The position numbers and the translations under genes were made by a program. From Limnothrix sp. FACHB-406 (GTDB taxonomy: Bacteria; Cyanobacteriota; Cyanobacteriia; CACIAM-69d), in NCBI RefSeq assembly GCF_014698235.1, contig NZ_JACJSP010000004.1, forward strand, positions 1 through 64,000: a stretch of DNA of 64,000 nt. The letters are read 5' to 3'. Each line of letters opens with the position of its first letter. The stretch's first letter is position 1. The notes under the pieces were generated by a model, which made no database searches, was not told the origin of the DNA, and saw only the letters and a list, made by a program, of their open reading frames with translations. Below are positions 34,937 through 44,400 of this stretch, piece after piece.

Positions 34937-35644
34937 GTAAGAAGTTCTTTGCAGCCTGATCAAAAGTAGTTAAAAATCAATACAAAAATCCATAACCCTG
35001 ATAGTGTCAGCCAGAGCAAGTTCACGCAAATTAATGCGGTCTTTTGAAATTGAGAATCATCATCAATCAATAATCAAGGAGTAATTCAACAACCATCCAT
35101 GGACTCATCACTGACAATTGGATGAAATCAGAGTCTTAACCCCTATGGCTCAACCCAATTTCAGAATTCTGGGGATGGGTCTTTAATTGATAGTTGATCA
35201 GGATTAATTCCTAAATTGCTGGTATTGCGATTTACAAAATTTATCTTTTTTTGTAAAAGTTCAGACAAAATCCAAAGAAGTCTTAAGACATTCTTGGGAG
35301 ACAGTCATCCCGGGAACAATTCACGATAACTACATCTTAGGGGTGAATTTGTGGACGGAGGTTCCTACCAGCGATCGAGATCACACAGGATGGCGATCGA
35401 TTATCGACCGTAATGGCGATCCGGCTAACTAGCGCTCCGTGACGAAGATTGTTCGAGAACGCCGCTTCGGTCACTGAGCATTCAGAGGAGCCTCACTACG
35501 ATAGTTAGCATCAGGGCAGCTTCCCATCGATCCCTATTCCGGCCGCGCGCACTGGCGATCCAGGCTTAAAAACGAACCCATGCGGCGATAGATCGATAGC
35601 TATGCAGCAACTGGCGCATTGAGGGTGTTGGACTCGCTTGATTC
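34937..35644. other. Long leader/intergenic region before the sigma factor gene
   Basis: No protein gene was seen. The first 400 bases are AT-rich and include a TTTACAAAA/TTTTGTAAA inverted repeat near 35232-35260. From about 35338 the composition becomes GC-rich and locally self-complementary (for example GACGAAG...CTTCGGTC). This suggests a structured 5' leader or a small RNA, but no known RNA family was recognised. Confidence 0.45.
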
Positions 35645-37078
35645 ATGCGCATCTTCGGAGCGGTAGAGACTATGACTGCTATGCCTATCAACTTTTTCGA
35701 TTCAGATCAATTCTTTAGTAAATCGCCAATCGATTTGTCGCCTGAGTTGTCCAGTGGCCTGCTGGATGAGCAAGAAGACCACTCCGAAGAATCCCTTGAT
35801 TCCGGAGACCAGGATTTTGATGAAACGACTCTGGAAAATGAGCTGAGTGGCTCAGGATTTGAGGTTGAAGATTTGGGCGTAGATGATTTGAGTGCTGAGG
35901 ATTTGGGCACAGATGACCTCGGGGCCGATCGCCTTGAGGAAGAGGATGAGGACGTAAAGGCGGCCTTGGCCCAGGATGGCCGGCGCGATCGCCGCAGAAC
36001 CACCGATCTCGTGCGCCTATATCTCCAAGAGATTGGGCGTGTGCGTTTGTTGGGCCGGGACGAGGAAGTGACCGAAGCCCAAAAGGTGCAGCGATATATG
36101 CAACTGTTGCGGCTGCGGGAAACGGCCGCCTGCCCCGAGGAACCGCAACTGGAACGGTTGGTGAACTTGGTGGCTGTGCGCGATCGCCTTTGCGCCACCC
36201 TGGGCCATCGCCCCTCGATCGAGCGTTGGGCCCGCGAAGCCGGTGTGACCGTGCCGGAACTGAAGACCGATTTAAACAAGGGCAAAAACCGCTGGGCCGC
36301 CGTCGCCCAACTGACCCTGGCGGAGTTGGAAGACATCCAAACCCAAGGCACGCGGGCCAAGGAGCGGATGATCAAGGCCAACCTGCGCTTGGTGGTGTCC
36401 GTGGCCAAGAAGTATCAAAACCGGGGTTTGGAACTGCTGGATTTGATTCAAGAAGGAACCCTGGGCCTGGAGCGGGCCGTTGAGAAGTTTGATCCCACCA
36501 AGGGTTATCGCTTCAGCACCTATGCCTATTGGTGGATTCGCCAAGGCATTACTCGGGCGATCGCCACCCAAAGCCGCACCATTCGGTTACCGGTGCATAT
36601 CACCGAGAAGCTGAACAAAATCAAGAAGGCCCAACGGAAAATTTCCCAAGCCAAGGGCCGCACGGCCACCCTTGATGATGTGGCGGCTGAGTTGGATATG
36701 ACCCCCGCCCAGGTGCGCGAGGTGTTGATGCGCGTGCCCCGGGCCGTTTCGCTGGAAACGAAGGTGGGCAAGGACAAGGACACCGAGTTGGGGGATCTGC
36801 TGGAGGCGGATAGCGCTTCGCCGGAAGAGAACCTGATGCGGGAGTCGTTGCAACGGGATTTGCAACAACTGCTGGCACAACTAACCAGCCGCGAGCGGGA
36901 CGTGATTCAAATGCGGTTTGGCTTGGGTCACAGCAGCCCCTATTCCTTGGCGGAAATTGGGCGGGCGCTGGACTTGTCACGGGAACGGGTGCGGCAAATT
37001 GAGGCGAAGGCCTTGCAAAAACTGCGCCAACCGCGCCATCGCAACCAGGTACGGGATTATCTGGAAGCGTTGTCCTAG
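35645..37078 (+). CDS. sigC: RNA polymerase sigma factor SigC-like (RpoD family, group 2)
   Basis: Directs RNA polymerase to promoters; SigC-type group 2 factors in cyanobacteria act in stationary-phase and carbon/nitrogen responses. Encodes 477 residues from 35645; ATGs at residues 10 and 13 are also possible starts. An acidic low-complexity N-terminus (residues 30-110) precedes the family signature RRTTDLVRLYLQEIGRVRLLGRDEE. Region 2 follows with LRLVVSVAKKYQNRG and GYRFSTYAYWWIRQGI, then region 3 (RLPVHITEKLNKI) and region 4 with the helix-turn-helix SLAEIGRALDLSRERVRQIE. The assignment to SigC rather than SigA rests on the RRTTDLVRLYLQ start and ACPEEPQLERLVN region, recalled from relatives. 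Confidence 0.9.
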   Translation: MRIFGAVETMTAMPINFFDSDQFFSKSPIDLSPELSSGLLDEQEDHSEESLDSGDQDFDETTLENELSGSGFEVEDLGVDDLSAEDLGTDDLGADRLEEEDEDVKAALAQDGRRDRRRTTDLVRLYLQEIGRVRLLGRDEEVTEAQKVQRYMQLLRLRETAACPEEPQLERLVNLVAVRDRLCATLGHRPSIERWAREAGVTVPELKTDLNKGKNRWAAVAQLTLAELEDIQTQGTRAKERMIKANLRLVVSVAKKYQNRGLELLDLIQEGTLGLERAVEKFDPTKGYRFSTYAYWWIRQGITRAIATQSRTIRLPVHITEKLNKIKKAQRKISQAKGRTATLDDVAAELDMTPAQVREVLMRVPRAVSLETKVGKDKDTELGDLLEADSASPEENLMRESLQRDLQQLLAQLTSRERDVIQMRFGLGHSSPYSLAEIGRALDLSRERVRQIEAKALQKLRQPRHRNQVRDYLEALS

Positions 37079-37160
37079 GGCAATGTCTGCGGGTTGGTGA
37101 GCGCTGCTGCCCATTGGGGCGTTGGCCCCTTGAGTCCATGAATCATTCAGTCAATGAGTA

Positions 37161-37197
37161 ATAGAGGGGCGATCGATTAGTTCGATCGCCCCTCTAT
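37161..37197 (+). terminator. Probable terminator of sigC
   Basis: A perfect 16-bp stem (ATAGAGGGGCGATCGA with TCGATCGCCCCTCTAT) around a 5-nt loop follows sigC by 82 bases. The downstream GATTTGTTGGATTTTTT is T-rich but not a clean run. The gene on the other side is convergent, so it may serve both. Confidence 0.7.
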
Positions 37198-37329
37198 GAT
37201 TTGTTGGATTTTTTGGGCTGATTTTTGCTGGTTGATTTTTGCTGGTTGGCTGATTGGCCGTTGCTCGGAAACTGAGTTTCGAGACAAGACCAAGGCGGGA
37301 TGGGGCCGCGACCCGATCGCCCGATCGGG

Positions 37330-39141
37330 TTACCAGCTCGTCCAGTGGGCAAACAGGGAGAAGCGGCGAAGATTTTCAGGGCCGCCTTCGCTGGTGAAAC
37401 TCAGGCGATCGAGGCGATCGAACAGGGGCCGCAGGGGCACTTCCACCAACCGGAACAGGGGGATCAAGCGGCGCACCACTGGGCGGGCAGCGGGCCAGCT
37501 CAGGGTAACGTTGCCATCGTTGGGGACAGGCAGGGTGGTGACAACGGATTGCCAGAGGTGATCGCCCAGGAGGGAGGCTGTTTCATCGCGCCCCGCTTGC
37601 ACTGCTGCGGCCAAGGCGGGAACGGAGGTGGCTAAAATTTCGTAGTCTCCCACCGTGGCCCGGGCCCCTTGCACTTGGGTGCTGACTTGACCCGCATTGC
37701 GCCAACCCATTAGGCCGGCGCTGGACGGTGCGATCAGTTGCGTCCAAACGGTGGCTAGTTGGTCGCTGTCCAAGTTCAGGGTTCCGAGAGTCAGGCCCTG
37801 TTGTTTGGCCAGGGCATCAATTCGATCGAGTGCGGCGGCGGTTTCGGGAGTGCGGCGGGCCACAAAGACCCAATCGCCGGGAAATTCACCCAAGGCTCGT
37901 TCCGCTGCCCGATCGCCCACTTCCACAGGAATTAAGCCCAGGGCAAAATCTTCGGTGTTCCAGGCCAAAAGGTCGTTTTGCAAATTTAGCCCCGAATGGG
38001 TTGCCACCTGACTCAGCAGCGGGCCGATCGCCTGGGCGATGGGGCCGTCGCCCAAAATTTGCTGCCACTGTTGGGTGAGTTGTTGCAGGTTTGTGCCGCT
38101 GAGGGCAATGGTGGCGGTGCTGGGTAAATAGCGGGTGGCGGTGGCGGGTTCCGTGAGGGGAGATTCGGCCGCCACCAGGGTCAGGCCATCGGCCGCCACC
38201 CAAGCGGCCTCAGTGACCAAGCCCGATCGCTCGGCCTTCAGGGACAGGGTGGCGCTGTGGGCCGGCAGTGCGGCCAACCACTCGGCGGGTAACAGTGCTT
38301 TCGATCGGCGGCGGGTGGCGGTGGCGGGTTCTAGGAGTGCACCCAAGGCCGTGGGGTTCACGTAGGCGATCGCCAGTCGATCGGGCGGGAGCGCTGCCAA
38401 TTCCCGTTGATAGTCCGGTTCTCGCAACAGGCTCAAGTCAGCCGCTTGGATGTTGTTGATGGCATCCCGCAGGACTTTGGGATCGTTGGCAGCCAGCACG
38501 AAGCGATCGGCCACCAGGGCCGTGGCCAAGTCCGTTTGGGTCGAAACTCGGCCGCCCTGGGCCAAGCGTTTGGCCCAACCGCGTGGAATCAGATCCAACG
38601 CTTCCCCATGAACGATTTTTACGCCCTTGTATTGCTCAAAAATCAGGTTAATGCCGTTCAGGGCTTGTTTTTGCCAGAACAGTTGCAAGAATTCCCGGGC
38701 CCGATCGGGATCGTTGGCGGCCGCCGCCAGCAAATAGCCCGGCTCCCGGCCATTGTTGGGATCGCGATCGATGTCCACGGTGGTCACCGCCAGGGTCACT
38801 TCATCCCCCAGCCAGGGCTGCACATCGCGATCGTAGGTTAGGCCGCTACGGGTGAGCCAGGCATCGCGGGCCTGTTGCCATTCGTGGCGGGCCGCCCTGC
38901 GCCGACCCAAGGGCGCGATCGCTTGGCGCAAGGCCTCCACGCGATCGGGATTCACCAACAACGAAACCATGGCCGGAGCCTGTTTGGGGATCATCACAGC
39001 GGCTTCGGGCTGAGCATTAGCCACACCGTCCAACAAGCCCAGGGGGCTGTGGGTGGCAATCCAAACAGCTCCGGCGGCCCCGGCCGCCACCAGCGAAATT
39101 GCGATCGCCGCCAAAATTGAAAAAAACGCGCGCCCCTTCAT
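37330..39141 (-). CDS. DUF3352 domain protein, membrane-anchored
   Basis: Encodes 603 residues, almost all a single DUF3352 domain as seen in many cyanobacteria. Residues about 8-30 are one hydrophobic segment (SILAAIAISLVAAGAAGAVWIA), a signal anchor, so most of the protein should lie in the periplasm or thylakoid lumen. Characteristic segments are MIPKQAPAMVSLLVNPDRVEAL near 50, PWLGDEVTLAVTTVDIDRDP near 105 and GDWVFVARRTPE near 400. The function is unknown. It is convergent to sigC. Confidence 0.85.
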   Translation of the reverse strand: MKGRAFFSILAAIAISLVAAGAAGAVWIATHSPLGLLDGVANAQPEAAVMIPKQAPAMVSLLVNPDRVEALRQAIAPLGRRRAARHEWQQARDAWLTRSGLTYDRDVQPWLGDEVTLAVTTVDIDRDPNNGREPGYLLAAAANDPDRAREFLQLFWQKQALNGINLIFEQYKGVKIVHGEALDLIPRGWAKRLAQGGRVSTQTDLATALVADRFVLAANDPKVLRDAINNIQAADLSLLREPDYQRELAALPPDRLAIAYVNPTALGALLEPATATRRRSKALLPAEWLAALPAHSATLSLKAERSGLVTEAAWVAADGLTLVAAESPLTEPATATRYLPSTATIALSGTNLQQLTQQWQQILGDGPIAQAIGPLLSQVATHSGLNLQNDLLAWNTEDFALGLIPVEVGDRAAERALGEFPGDWVFVARRTPETAAALDRIDALAKQQGLTLGTLNLDSDQLATVWTQLIAPSSAGLMGWRNAGQVSTQVQGARATVGDYEILATSVPALAAAVQAGRDETASLLGDHLWQSVVTTLPVPNDGNVTLSWPAARPVVRRLIPLFRLVEVPLRPLFDRLDRLSFTSEGGPENLRRFSLFAHWTSW

Positions 39142-39413
39142 GCTTCTCGCTCGCCCTTTTTGGTGTTCGCTTGTGGCGGCCTCCCGCTTGGGTCGGGCTG
39201 CCTAGCCCGGCTCCATTATTCCATCTCGATCGCGGGCGGCCTGTGCAGATGCCTGTCTCGGTTGCAGTTAGCAACAAAATGTTGAAGTTGAGCCGTTGGG
39301 TGGCAAGGTTGCTGGGGCTGCTTCCCGATGATTTTCCCGGTTAGTTATTTTCCCAGCTAGTTATTTTTCTGGTGATCTGCCCGCTCAACGGTGACTCTTC
39401 AACATTGGCCGGC

Positions 39414-41255
39414 CTAGCGAATTTCCAGCCGATCGGGCCACCAAACATAGGTTGATCGGGGATCGTCATTCAAGAGCCACAACTGCGACGGTAACTGAGC
39501 CAGCGATCGCGCAATTAAGGGGGACTGACTCCAGCCCAACCGACTCCAGAGGGCTTGGCTCTTGTCCTCTAGCCAACTGAGGCCAAAGGGTTCCCGGCGC
39601 GGATATTCCGCCAACACCCAGTCTTTCCCCAGTTTGGCGGCCTTGGCGGCGGCGGCGATCGCCTGATCTAACCCCCCCAACTGATCGACTAAGCCCAAAT
39701 CTGCTGCGGCTTTGCCCGACCAAATTCGCCCCTGGGCCAACTCTTCCACCTTGGCCCGATCGATCGATCGCGACTGGGCCACATGATCCAAAAATCGATC
39801 GTAAGTCCAGTCCACCGACGATTGCAGCAGGGCCAGCTCAGCGGGCGTTTTGCTGCGGGTCACGGAGCCAATGTTGGCAAAGGGAGCCGTGGTGACCGCA
39901 TCCCAATTCACCCCATTGTTCTCGCCCAGTTTTTGGATATTGGGCAACAGGCCAAAAACCCCGATCGACCCGGCAATGGTGGTGGGTTCCGCCCAAATTT
40001 CCGTGGCCGGCGCAGCAATCCAATAGCCTCCAGAGGCGGCCACATCGCCCATGGAGACAATCACCGGCTTGTCTTTAGCCGCCAAGGACACCTCCCGAGC
40101 AATGATGTCAGCGGCGGTGGCGCTGCCACCGGGACTGTCAATTCGCAAAACGATCGCCTTAACATCCTCGTTTTTGCGCAACTTCCGCAGTTCCGTGGCG
40201 ATCGCGGTGCCATTCATCGCATCCCGCTCGCCGTCTGTGGTTTGGGTCACCATCGTGCCCGTGGCATAGAGCAAGGCAATTTCTTGGCCCGTTGCGTTTT
40301 TGCGCCGATCGCCCAATTTGCTTTGGGCTGCTTCCACGGTTCCCACTTGGCGTGCATAGTCAGCCACCGCAACCCGTTGGAAGGTGGGCTTGTTGTCTTC
40401 CCGATCGGCCAGCTTCAGCACCCGTTCAATCACCTGGTCGTCATAGGCCAGGCGATCGACCAAACCCAGCTTCACCGCCTGATCGGAGCGCAACAACCCT
40501 CCCTGATCGGCGATCGCTTGCAACTGGGCGATCGACTGTTTGCGACTTTGGCCCGTCGCCGTCAGCACCGTTTGCCACAAATCCTGAAGTAGGGCTGCCG
40601 TTTGGGCCCGATTTTCAGGGCTGAAATCCCGACGGGCAAAGGGTTCCACCGCCGACTTGAACTTGCCGGCCCGCACAAACTGTACCCCAATGCCATATTT
40701 TTCAAGGGCCCCGCTCCAAAAGGTGCTTTCGGCGGCCAACCCGTTGAACTCCAGCCCTCCCGCCGGATGCAACCGCGTTTCATTGGCGGCGGATGTTAGG
40801 TAATAGGTACGCTCGTCCCAATCCGTGCCATAGGCAATGACAGGCTTCTTTTTCCGAAACTCCAGAATGGCTTCCCGCACTTCCCGGAGGGTGGCATAGC
40901 CCGCGATCGGGCCCGTTCCGGCACTGTCGTAAAGATAAAGACCGGTGATTTGGCGGTCTTTGGCCGCCTGGGCCAAGGTGTCTAGCAACACCCTGAGGGG
41001 AATGGTTCGAGGGCGATCGCTGAGCCAGCGATCGATCGAGTCCTCTGCCTGGCCCGGCTCATCCCGAATCGCCAGCGACAGATCCAACGCCAACATCGAT
41101 CGCCCCTTGAGGGCCACTGGCTCCGAGGAGCTGGACAGGGCCGCCAAAAAAGTAATCAAACCAATGAGTCCCAGGAGGCTGCCACCTGCGAAGATCGTGA
41201 GGCCAACCAGCGTTCCCAGAATGCTCGCGATTGTTTGTTGTAAAAAACTTTTCAT
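39414..41255 (-). CDS. sppA: Signal peptide peptidase SppA, 67-kDa type
   Basis: Membrane-bound serine protease that degrades leftover signal peptides; in cyanobacteria SppA is also linked to light acclimation. The start is the ATG at 41255 (MKSFLQQTIASIL), giving 613 residues; the longer frame adds an Ala/Pro-rich stretch. There is one N-terminal membrane segment (about 12-40). The two SppA repeats are present: the N-terminal half carries the general-base Lys in VRAGKFKSAVEPF near 200, and the C-terminal half the nucleophile Ser in GDVAASGGYWIAAPA near 395. It is divergent from the large histidine kinase. Confidence 0.94.
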   Translation of the reverse strand: MKSFLQQTIASILGTLVGLTIFAGGSLLGLIGLITFLAALSSSSEPVALKGRSMLALDLSLAIRDEPGQAEDSIDRWLSDRPRTIPLRVLLDTLAQAAKDRQITGLYLYDSAGTGPIAGYATLREVREAILEFRKKKPVIAYGTDWDERTYYLTSAANETRLHPAGGLEFNGLAAESTFWSGALEKYGIGVQFVRAGKFKSAVEPFARRDFSPENRAQTAALLQDLWQTVLTATGQSRKQSIAQLQAIADQGGLLRSDQAVKLGLVDRLAYDDQVIERVLKLADREDNKPTFQRVAVADYARQVGTVEAAQSKLGDRRKNATGQEIALLYATGTMVTQTTDGERDAMNGTAIATELRKLRKNEDVKAIVLRIDSPGGSATAADIIAREVSLAAKDKPVIVSMGDVAASGGYWIAAPATEIWAEPTTIAGSIGVFGLLPNIQKLGENNGVNWDAVTTAPFANIGSVTRSKTPAELALLQSSVDWTYDRFLDHVAQSRSIDRAKVEELAQGRIWSGKAAADLGLVDQLGGLDQAIAAAAKAAKLGKDWVLAEYPRREPFGLSWLEDKSQALWSRLGWSQSPLIARSLAQLPSQLWLLNDDPRSTYVWWPDRLEIR

Positions 41256-41466
41256 GACGGCTGGCGGTGCAGGGACTAGGGCAGCAGGAACCAAAGCAGC
41301 AAGGTTGCGGATCACTGGCAATCCCTGCGAGCTTTTCTATGCTAGACCCAATCCTAGCGATCGCTGCTGGGGCTTGCGCGACAGAGGTTGACGTTGGCCG
41401 CTCATGCTGCCCTCTGCTTGCCTGCTTTTGTTCGCCTGTTTCGCCTGCCTTCCGAGATTTCCACCC

Positions 41467-44400
41467 ATGACCAACCCCGACGCTCCGCAATCTAGCGATC
41501 CGCAACCCGCCGGTGGCGATGGGGGTTGCGTGACGGCGACTTCGCAACCGTTGGAACCTCCCGTAACCCCTGAGGCAGCTTTACAACAGCTTGTGGCCGG
41601 GTTGCCCCTGCCGATCGCCCTGGTGGATGGCCAAGGGAGCTATTGGGCTGCCAGCCCGGCCTGGTTAACGGCGCTATCGCTGCCGGAAGCCACCCCCGGC
41701 CAATCGGTCATGACCCTTTGTCCAGAACTGGCCACCCTTTGGCAACCGGCCATTGCCCGAGCCAGTCAGGGGCAAACCATGCGCTCAGAGCAACCCCATT
41801 GGCTGCAACGGTCACCCCATCCGGGCCTTTGGTTGGAATGGGAGGTGGCTCCCTGGGGCAATGGCGGCCTTGGGCCGAACGATGCCGGGCACAACCTGGT
41901 TTGCATTTCCCTGCGGGTGGTGAGCGATCGGGTGGTGATGGAGCAAGCCTGGAAACAGCTTTTTATCCAATCGGGCAGTTGCCTTTGCACGATCAACAGT
42001 CAAGGGGAATTTCAATTTCTCAACGAAACCTGGGATCAGGTTTTGGGCTGGCGGGAAGAGGCGATCGGGCGGCCTTTCACCGATTACGTTCACCCGGACG
42101 ATCGCACCCGCACCCAGGCGGAAACTCACTTTTCACCCCAAGGAACCCCCACCCGCGTCCTGGAAAATCGCTACCGACGCAAAGACGGAACCTATCGTTG
42201 GTTTCGCTGGAATTTCTTTTGGGATCGGGCCCAGGATCTGATCTACGCCGTTGCCCAAGACATCACCGAGCGGCGCGTGCTGCGCTTGGCCCAAGAACAG
42301 GCCGACACCGCCTTGCGAGACAACAACGAGCGCTTCCGCACCATGGTGGCCAATGTTCCCGGCGTGATCTATCGTTGTTTGGGCGATCGGGAACGGACAT
42401 TGCTGTTTGCCAGCGAGGCGATCGAACATCTCACCGGTTACCGATCCGAAACCTTCGTTCAATATCGCAATCGCACCCTGCAAGACCTCACCCACCCCGA
42501 AGACCGCGATCGGGTGTGGACGGAAATTCAAGCCGCGATCGCCCAGCAGCAACCCTACCGCGTCGAGTATCGGCTTGGCCACGTCAGCGGCGAACTGCGT
42601 TGGGTGGTGGAACAGGGACAACCCAGCTTTAACCACAACCGACAACTGATGTGGCTGGATGGGGTGATTTTTGACGTAACCGATCGCAAAGCCACCGAAC
42701 AAGCCCTTCAGTCCTCAAAAAAGCGCTGGTCATCCCTGGTGCAACGCATCCCCGTTGCCATCATTGAATGGCTCTCCGATGGGCGCATCATCACCTGGAA
42801 CCGTGCCGCCACCGAACTCTTCGGCTACACCGCCGAAGACATGATCAATCAACCGTTCGATCGAATCCTGCCCGAAAACGAACAGCCCAAAGTCTATGCC
42901 CTGATTGCCGATCTGATGACCGGTCGTGGCGGCAGCCGGTTCCGCAACTACAACCGCACCCGCGACGGCCGCATCATCCTTTGCGAGTGGCAAAACGCCC
43001 CCCTTCGCAACGAACAGGGGGACATGATTGGCTGTCTGTCCATTGCCACCGACATCACCGCCCGCATCCTGGCCGAAGATCGCCTGCGCCAAAGCGAAGA
43101 ACGCTATCGCTGCCTGGTGGAAGCCATGGGCCAAACCCTCTGGCGCACCAACGCCGATGGAGAAGTGACCGAACCCATGCCCCACTGGGCCCACTTCACC
43201 GGCCAATCCTTTGCGGACTACTGCGGCCAAGGTTGGTTGATGGCCGTTCACCCCGACGATCGCGGTTACACCCAAGAAGCTTGGCAAACGGCCCGACAAC
43301 AGCGCCAGCCCTACAAAATTGAGCATCGGTTGCGCCGCGCCGATGGTGAATATCGCCACATGGTGGTGCGGGGTGTGCCCGTCCTGGAAGCCGATGGAAC
43401 CATTCGCGAGTGGGTGGGGGTGGACACGGACATCACCGAACGCAAACAGGCCGAAATTCGTCTGATGGAACAGGAGCGCACCCTGCGCACCGTGCTGGAC
43501 ACGGCTCCCCTGCTGATTTGGCTCACGGATGCTAAAGGGCGAGTGCAATTGGCCAATCGGCCCCTCTGTCAAACCTTTGGTGTCGAAGAATCCACCCTGC
43601 TGGCGGCCAATCACTATCAAGACGTACTGGGAGAAGAGTCCTGCCGCGTTTGTCTGCTGTCCGATCAACGCTGCCTTTCCCTCGGGAAAACGATTCAGGT
43701 TGAAGAGCAGTTTCCCAATTCGGCCGGCGAATTGCGTGATTTTGATGTGGTCAAAACGCCCCTGCGAGATCACACGGGCGCAATTACCGGATTGCTGTTG
43801 GTGGCGATCGACACCACGGAGCGCAAGCAAATTGAACGGGAACAACAGCGCCTGTTAGCCATTTTGGAGGCGACCACGGACTTTGTGGGAACCACCGACA
43901 TTCACGGCAACTTAACCTATGTCAACCCCGCTGGTTGCGCCATGTTGGGCTACAGCGCCGGGGAAATTTTGCGCTTGAACATTGCCCAGTTGCTCCACCC
44001 TTCAGAGCGAAACCTAATTCAAGAGCAGTTTCCCCAGTTGTTGCAGGAAGGCGTGTGGCAAGGGGAAGGCTTATTTTGCGATCGAGCCGGGAATCCGATT
44101 CCCGTGTCCCAAGTGGCTCTGGTGCATTACGGGCGCAATGGACAGGTGGAATATTTGTCCAACGTGGCCCGCAACATTGCAGCCCTGAAGCAGGTGGAAC
44201 AGGCCCTGCGAGATTCCCAGCACTGTTTGCAACGACAGGTGGAACGGGAGCGGCTGATTAACACCCTGTCAACGGAAATTCGCAAAAGCATTCATGGCTC
44301 CAAGGAACAGGTGATTGGGTTTGCCTTGGAGGAAATTCGCCTGGCCTTGGGGGTTGATCTAACGACCTTTGCCCTGTATGACCAACCGGTTCATGATCAA

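Noticed and set aside
35338-35644. Possible 6S or other known small RNA
   Set aside because: Folding potential is visible, but I could not match conserved features of 6S, tmRNA, RNase P, SRP RNA, Yfr1 or Yfr2.
42730-43845. Minus-strand open frame of 371 codons
   Set aside because: Antisense to the PAS domains of the large kinase; no domain signature.
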